Origin: Chitinophagales bacterium
Lineage (GTDB): Bacteria > Bacteroidota > Bacteroidia > Chitinophagales > UBA2359
Assembly (NCBI GenBank): GCA_020629335.1
Contig: JAHDDN010000096.1
Span: 3,363-8,926 of the forward strand
Length of the DNA stretch: 5,564 bases
Reading direction: 5' to 3'
The notes under the pieces were generated by a model that did not search any database, was not told the origin of the DNA, and was given only the letters and a program-made list of their open reading frames with translations. The position numbers were made by a program, and so were the translations under genes. Shown piece after piece: positions 1-2,801 of the stretch (position 1 is the first letter of the stretch; every line of letters begins with the position of its first letter).

Positions 1-198
1 CCTAATTAAAGCTATTGATAAGGGATACTTCGAAGCTTATTTACAAATCGCTTGGATTTATAATAACAAATTAAACGACTTTAAGAAAGCAGAAGAATAC
101 CTAATTAAAGCTATTGATAAGGGATACTTCGAAGCTTATTTACAAATCGCTTGGTTTTATGAAAACAAATTAAACGACTTTAATAAAGCGGAAGAATA
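1..198 (+). repeat. Two 99-bp in-frame direct repeats inside the TPR gene
   Basis: Bases 1-99 and 100-198 are tandem copies, each encoding one 33-residue repeat. The first 55 bases of each copy are identical, and I count five differences over the whole 99 bp (about 95% identity). The third protein repeat (from base 200) is clearly related in protein sequence but diverged in DNA. This points to a recent unit duplication or gene conversion between repeats. More copies may lie upstream of the window. Confidence 0.95.
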
Positions 199-823
199 CT
201 TACTTAAAACTGTTAATGAAAATATTTTTAGAGCATGGCAGACATTAGGTGGTTTTTATCAAAAAAAATTACAGAATTATGAAAAAGCTAAAGCTGTATA
301 TTTGAGTGCAAGTAAGAAAGGGAAGAAAGGAGCTAAAACTTATTTAGCTTGGCTACTTTTTGATTATGTTAAAGATTCTGAGGAAGCCTTATCTTCTGCA
401 GAGCAAGCTTTTCAAGAGACTAATTCCAAATTCTTTTCTAAAGATGCTTGTACTTTAGCTAATATGCAATTATGGAATCACTTATTTGATGAGGCGGCTG
501 ATACTGCTAACCTCTTTTTGTATGATGAAGTATTTTTAGATGAGCATACAGATAGAGTGAGTCAGTTTTTAGTTTTTGCGATGGCTAAGGAACAGTATCA
601 GTTAGTGTATGAGTACTTTAGTGGGGGGCGAGGTTTAAGTGTCTTTTCTATTGAGCGATTTAAGCCTATTTGGTTTGCTTTGATGTATTTTATGCGGGAG
701 CAATATCCTAATGAGTATTTGAAGATGGGGGGTGAATTTAAGGAGACGGTGGATGAGATTCTGGCGAAAGTGGAAGAGATGAGGGTGACTTATGCTTTGA
801 AGGGGGCGGCTTCTGGCGGTTAG
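2..823 (+). CDS. TPR-like repeat protein, C-terminal part (5' truncated)
   Basis: The frame is open from base 2 to a TAG at 821-823, giving 273 visible residues; the start lies upstream of the window. A TTG at 302 is an internal Leu codon, not a start, because the repeat pattern runs straight through it. Residues 1-33, 34-66 and 67-99 are three helical repeats with the pattern KAEEYLIKAIDKGYFEAYLQ, followed by a degenerate fourth; small and aromatic residues (A, Y, W, L) recur at TPR/Sel1-like positions, with a 33-residue period instead of 34. After about residue 135 the repeats fade into an all-helical C-terminal region, with a block near residues 219-262 (KPIWFALMYFM, YPNEYLKMG). No signal peptide, membrane segment or catalytic motif is visible. 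TPR arrays bind proteins or peptides. From memory, similar C-termini occur in Bacteroidota proteins with an N-terminal P-loop ATPase, so this may be the sensor end of a STAND-like ATPase; that is low-confidence inference. It converges on the HIT gene. Confidence 0.8.
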   Translation, partial: LIKAIDKGYFEAYLQIAWIYNNKLNDFKKAEEYLIKAIDKGYFEAYLQIAWFYENKLNDFNKAEEYLLKTVNENIFRAWQTLGGFYQKKLQNYEKAKAVYLSASKKGKKGAKTYLAWLLFDYVKDSEEALSSAEQAFQETNSKFFSKDACTLANMQLWNHLFDEAADTANLFLYDEVFLDEHTDRVSQFLVFAMAKEQYQLVYEYFSGGRGLSVFSIERFKPIWFALMYFMREQYPNEYLKMGGEFKETVDEILAKVEEMRVTYALKGAASGG

Positions 824-907
824 TGCATTCTTAAAGCTTTGTAATAAGTGGTGGATCAGCGTATGCTCCGAATAGTTGCTTATGTATTCCTTGAGTTGGG
901 GGAATAG

Positions 908-950
908 ATCCCTGTCGGCCTACGGCCGTCGGGATGACAGCTTTTTTTTT
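908..950 (+). terminator. Strong hairpin plus T9, likely terminator of the TPR gene
   Basis: ATCCC (908-912) pairs with GGGAT (931-935), and CGGCC (916-920) pairs with GGCCG (924-928) around a TAC loop, with one G-C pair, one T:T mismatch and one bulged T between them. A competing fold pairs CTGTC (912-916) with GACAG (936-940), which would place the stem one base before the nine T at 942-950. It sits about 85 bases past the repeat-protein stop and has the right polarity to end that transcript. Its sequence also looks like a dispersed intergenic repeat, so termination may be a secondary role. Confidence 0.5.
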
Positions 951-994
951 AGACGGCATAGTGCATATAACGCAGTGATGGGCATTACGTTTTT

Positions 995-1136
995 TTGGAC
1001 GTTGCAGTGCAAACGGAAAACACGCATCTTCAGGAATTGGACGTTGCGGTGTAACGGAAAACACGCATCTTCAGGGATTGGACGTTGCGGTGTAACGGAA
1101 AACACGCATCTTCAGGAATTGGACGTTGCGGTGCAA
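995..1136. repeat. 41-bp tandem repeat, about 3.4 copies
   Basis: Units begin with TTGGACGTTGC at 995, 1037, 1078 and 1119. The first is 42 bp (one extra A), the next two are 41 bp, and the fourth breaks off after 18 bp. Units two and three differ at a single base; unit one differs from them at a few positions. Each unit contains a small inverted repeat (CGTT...AACG, for example 1042-1045 with 1053-1056). The period is not a multiple of three, so it is not a coding repeat. It has no spacer/repeat alternation and is therefore not CRISPR. Confidence 0.95.
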
Positions 1137-1186
1137 GGTCCCTACGGTTTTTTTTCAATATACCATTTAACGAATATACCAATCCA

Positions 1187-1579
1187 CTACTTAACTAATT
1201 CACTAATACTGGTGGCGATGGATTTGAATTCTTCTTCGGTGAATTTTTTCTTTTGGGAAAAATTGATGGTGCCTTTATTGTCTAAGGGGACTAGGTGGAT
1301 GTGGGCGTGTGGGACTTCTAAGCCCAATACGGTGATGCCGATTCGCTCGCATTCGATCGCCTGGTCCATGGCCTTGGCGATTTTTTTGGCGAAGAGCATC
1401 ATGTCGGTCATGAGTTGGTCATCGAGATCGAAGAAGTAGTCGATTTCTTTTTTGGGGACGACTAAGGTGTGGCCTTTGGCGACTGGGAATATATCTAAGA
1501 AGGCGTAGAATTGTTCGTCTTCTGCGACTTTGTAGGAGGGAATTTCTCCTGCGATAATTTTTGAGAAAATGCTTTTCAT
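1187..1579 (-). CDS. HIT family (histidine triad) nucleotide-binding protein
   Basis: A complete 130-residue protein of normal size for the HINT branch of the HIT superfamily. The N-terminus (IFSKIIAGEIPSYKV at 4-18) and AFLDIFPVAKGHTLVVPK (26-43) are classic HINT signatures, and the catalytic triad is HAHIHLVP at 91-98. By homology H93, the middle His, is the nucleophile. Family members bind purine nucleotides and hydrolyse AMP-lysine or other AMP phosphoramidates; the physiological substrate here is unknown. It should be a cytoplasmic dimer, as no signal peptide is seen. The ATG at 1577-1579 is chosen because the conserved MKSIFSKII begins there. No Shine-Dalgarno box precedes it, as is usual in Bacteroidota. 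It lies downstream of greA on the same strand, a common pairing in this phylum, but with 299 bp of repeats between them. Confidence 0.95.
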   Translation of the reverse strand: MKSIFSKIIAGEIPSYKVAEDEQFYAFLDIFPVAKGHTLVVPKKEIDYFFDLDDQLMTDMMLFAKKIAKAMDQAIECERIGITVLGLEVPHAHIHLVPLDNKGTINFSQKKKFTEEEFKSIATSISELVK

Positions 1580-1617
1580 AAGCGATGAGTTATGAGTGAT
1601 GAATATCGTTCATCGTG

Positions 1618-1660
1618 ATCCCCCTCCGCCCTGCGGGCACCTCCCCCAAGGGAGGACAGG
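1618..1660. repeat. GC-rich hairpin element
   Basis: A compositional island in otherwise AT-rich DNA. CCTCCC (1640-1645) and GGGAGG (1650-1655) form a perfect 6-bp stem with a four-base CCAA loop, preceded by CCGCCCTGCGGG (1626-1637), a second partial stem. It lies about 40-80 bases before the HIT start on the transcribed strand. It resembles the small GC-rich dispersed intergenic repeats found in many bacterial genomes; whether it recurs elsewhere in this genome cannot be seen from here. Confidence 0.55.
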
Positions 1661-1720
1661 CTTAGGGATGGTAGCGGTACTCAGCGTGATGAAGTAGCTT
1701 ACGGCGCTTAGTGATGTGAT

Positions 1721-1792
1721 GGCTGGCCCGAAGGGCAGACAAGCAGCACTTAGCAGAGTAGCTACTGAATAGCTGAGTGAGAGCGGACAGCC
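1721..1792. repeat. Branched (three-way junction) inverted-repeat element
   Basis: An outer stem, GGCTG (1721-1725) with CAGCC (1788-1792), encloses two hairpins: GCCC-GAA-GGGC (1726-1736), and CACTTAGC (1747-1754) with GCTGAGTG (1772-1779, one T:G pair). The second hairpin contains the perfect 10-bp palindrome AGTAGCTACT (1757-1766). The layout is compact and self-contained, as expected of a mobile non-coding repeat unit or a structured RNA segment. Only this single copy is visible. Confidence 0.5.
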
Positions 1793-1795
1793 CGA

Positions 1796-1861
1796 CCCTT
1801 CCTAATTTTTTCATCGGCCCGTAGGTGCGCACCTACGGGCCGATGAAAAAATTAGGAAGGG
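1796..1861. repeat. Perfect 66-bp palindrome, no spacer
   Basis: I checked it base by base: each arm is 33 bp, the centre falls between 1828 and 1829 (GTAGGTGC then GCACCTAC), and there is no mismatch until 1795/1862. The arms carry a T6 tract on the left and an A6 tract on the right, so read on either strand the T-run comes before the GC core, not after; the palindrome alone is not a standard intrinsic terminator. It could extrude as a cruciform in DNA or form one long hairpin in the greA-HIT read-through RNA. Confidence 0.95.
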
Positions 1862-1870
1862 GAAGCCCCT
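1846..1870 (-). terminator. Possible terminator after greA
   Basis: On the minus strand, nine bases past the greA stop, AGGGG-CTT-CCCCT (1870 to 1858) forms a 5-bp GC-rich stem with a three-base loop. It is followed by TCCTAA and then six T (1851-1846). The T-run is six bases from the stem, further than ideal, and it belongs to the arm of the palindrome, whose own fold would compete. It is a plausible weak terminator or attenuator between greA and the HIT gene. Confidence 0.35.
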
Positions 1871-1878
1871 AAGGAACC

Positions 1879-2355
1879 CTAAATTGAGATGTTTAAGATT
1901 TCGAATTTAATTTTGCCGGCTGGCACTTTGATTTCTACGGTGTCTCCTACTTCTTTTCCTAGGAGGCCTTTGCCAATGGGAGATTTTACGGATATTTTGC
2001 CTGTTTTGAGGTCCGCTTCATTTTCGGAAACGAGGGTGTAGTCAAATTCTTTTTTGATGCCTAGGTGTTTTACTTTTACTTTTGAGAGAACTTGAACTTT
2101 TGAGGTATCAATTTGTGAGGTATCCATTACTCGAGCCATACCAAAATCACTTTCTAACATTGCTATTTTCATTTCTAAGAGTCCTTGCTCTTCTTTTGCT
2201 GCATCGTATTCTGCATTTTCCGAAAGGTCGCCTTTATCTCTGGCTTCGGCGATTGCTCTTGATACACGTGGTCTTTCTGTTGTTTTCATCCAGTGTAATT
2301 CTTCTTTCATCTTGTCGTAACCTTCTTGTGTTACATAAATGTGGTCATTTGCCAT
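1879..2355 (-). CDS. greA: Transcription elongation factor GreA
   Basis: A complete 158-residue protein, the normal GreA length. Residues 1-75 form the N-terminal coiled-coil finger that enters the RNA polymerase secondary channel. The tip motif ARDKGDLSENAEYDAAKEEQ (38-57) carries the acidic pair D43 and E46, equivalent to E. coli D41 and E44, which help the polymerase active site cleave backtracked RNA 3' ends. Residues about 80-158 form the C-terminal FKBP-like domain that docks on polymerase, with the family signatures SENEADLKTGKISVKSPIGKG (110-130, given here as SENEAD...SPIGKG) and LLGKEVGD (131-138). The ATG at 2353-2355 gives a standard N-terminus; the leader TAAATTTTTAAATT is AT-rich with no Shine-Dalgarno box. 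The leader region contains large inverted repeats. The HIT gene lies downstream on the same strand. GreA is cytoplasmic. Confidence 0.98.
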   Translation of the reverse strand: MANDHIYVTQEGYDKMKEELHWMKTTERPRVSRAIAEARDKGDLSENAEYDAAKEEQGLLEMKIAMLESDFGMARVMDTSQIDTSKVQVLSKVKVKHLGIKKEFDYTLVSENEADLKTGKISVKSPIGKGLLGKEVGDTVEIKVPAGKIKFEILNISI

Positions 2356-2368
2356 AATTTAAAAATTT

Positions 2369-2412
2369 ATACTTATAAGCATTTTTCTGCTTAGGTTAGC
2401 TACTATAAGTAT
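2369..2412. repeat. 9-bp inverted repeat in the greA upstream region
   Basis: ATACTTATA (2369-2377) is the exact reverse complement of TATAAGTAT (2404-2412), with AAGCA (2377-2381) and TGCTT (2388-2392) nested inside. The right arm doubles as the left end of the larger foldback, whose other end (GTACTTA, 2563-2569) resembles it. The left arm lies 14 bases before the greA ATG, so the structure could influence greA initiation or translation; it could also simply be part of the neighbouring repeat. Confidence 0.45.
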
Positions 2413-2573
2413 CTGAATGAAAATAATCATCACTTTTGATGGCTTAATTTTATGCTGTACTGCGTTACTTTTTTTAGTAATAGCGCTGCTATTCCGTCAA
2501 AAAAGTGCCTTGTTCAGCATAAAATTAAGCTCATCAGAGAAGTGTCGATTATTTTCATTCAGGTACTTACATA
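2404..2573. repeat. ~170-bp imperfect foldback (MITE-like or structured RNA)
   Basis: The segment folds back on itself over nearly its full length. Paired blocks from outside in: 2406-2428 with 2547-2569 (23 positions, one G:T); CACTT 2431-2435 with 2540-2544; TGATG 2437-2441 with 2532-2536; 2442-2457 with 2515-2530 (16 perfect bp); ACTTTTTT 2467-2474 with 2499-2506; and an apical hairpin AATAGC-GCT-GCTATT (2479-2493). The ends match as TAT/ATA with a two-base bulge. The size and full-length pairing suit a non-autonomous miniature inverted-repeat element or a long hairpin RNA. No clear target-site duplication flanks it. Confidence 0.8.
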
Positions 2574-2574
2574 G

Positions 2575-2632
2575 AAGGATGGATGAAAAAACTCTTCTCT
2601 GTATAAAGAAAAGAGGATTTTCATCCATCCTT
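2575..2632 (-). terminator. 58-bp hairpin containing a minus-strand terminator
   Basis: The outer arms 2575-2589 and 2618-2632 pair perfectly over 15 bp (AAGGATGGATGAAAA). Inside, CTCTT (2592-2596) pairs with AAGAG (2611-2615) and TCT (2598-2600) with AGA (2607-2609) around a six-base loop. Read on the minus strand, the inner stem is followed at once by six T (2591-2586), the form of an intrinsic terminator. It lies about 170 bases past the stop of the large surface-protein gene and ahead of greA, so it probably ends that transcript. It abuts the foldback with one base between. Confidence 0.5.
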
Positions 2633-2801
2633 ATTGTTTTGATTCTCCCAAATTAGAAGAACTTAAATTTACGTTTTTTGGGCGTTTTGTCCAAATAAAT
2701 GGGAGTATTTCGCCTTTATTCGGGACAACAAAATAGGAAACACATTTCAAGTCAAAAAAGTTCCCTAAAAAATTGAAGCCTAAGAAAAAAGGCATTTTTT
2801 A

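Larger units (their letters stand above)
824..1186. other. Intergenic gap between convergent genes, repeat-rich
   Basis: This 363-bp gap lies between the stop of the repeat-protein gene and the stop of the HIT gene. It holds a strong hairpin followed by a T-run (908-950), a 41-bp tandem repeat (995-1136), and an AATATACC octamer repeated at 1157-1164 and 1173-1180 just beyond the HIT stop codon. Three plus-strand T-runs (942-950, 990-996, 1148-1155) punctuate it. I see no believable gene here: open frames across the tandem repeat exist only because the 41-bp unit shifts frame each copy and happens to lack stops. Confidence 0.75.
1580..1878. other. Repeat-packed spacer between greA and the HIT gene
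   Basis: This 299-bp stretch has no plausible coding frame. From the HIT start outward it holds a small hairpin (GATGAA 1598-1603 with TTCATC 1609-1614) in the HIT leader, beside a minus-strand CATCACTCATAACTCATCGC segment; a GC-rich element (1618-1660); a branched element (1721-1792); and the 66-bp palindrome (1796-1861). The AGTAGCT motif occurs twice (1693-1699, 1757-1763). Almost all of the gap is inverted-repeat DNA. I see no convincing HIT promoter in it. Confidence 0.7.
2356..2801. other. 446-bp gap between greA and the surface-protein gene
   Basis: Both flanking genes read leftward, so this should hold the end of the surface-protein transcript and the greA promoter. It contains a 9-bp inverted repeat next to greA (2369-2412), a ~170-bp foldback (2404-2573), a 58-bp hairpin/terminator (2575-2632) and a weak interrupted stem (TTGTCC 2687-2692 with GGACAA 2723-2728, plus AATAAA 2694-2699 with TTTATT 2715-2720). 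I searched the minus strand by eye for the Bacteroidota -7 box TAnnTTTG and found none convincing. A 79-codon plus-strand open frame crosses both hairpins and is judged spurious. Confidence 0.7.

Noticed and set aside
302..304. TTG as the start of the repeat-protein gene
   Set aside because: The frame is open back to base 2 and the TPR-type repeats run continuously across this codon.
831..1105. Two overlapping minus-strand open frames of 77 and 61 codons
   Set aside because: They are translations of the 41-bp tandem repeat. The period shifts frame each copy, giving the same peptide fragments in rotating frames; there is no independent coding sign.
995..1136. CRISPR array
   Set aside because: The units are directly adjacent with no unique spacers, and no cas gene is nearby.
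876..1439. 187-codon plus-strand open frame
   Set aside because: It crosses the hairpin and tandem repeat and then runs antisense to the well-supported HIT gene; no family features.
2082..2357. 91-codon plus-strand open frame
   Set aside because: It is the antisense shadow of greA, with a leucine-rich low-complexity product expected from the reverse strand.
2417..2656. 79-codon plus-strand open frame with a hydrophobic stretch, a possible small membrane protein or toxin
   Set aside because: Its whole length lies in the foldback and the following hairpin; the sequence is explained by base pairing, and it has no recognisable start context or conserved motif.
2687..2728. Interrupted stem TTGTCC/GGACAA
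   Set aside because: The pairing is short, offset by one base and has no following T-run; it is not enough to call a regulatory structure.
2781..2800. A6-GGCA-T6 hairpin just past the surface-protein stop, as a terminator
   Set aside because: The stem is purely A/T with no GC core, so it would be very weak; the 2575-2632 structure is a better candidate.
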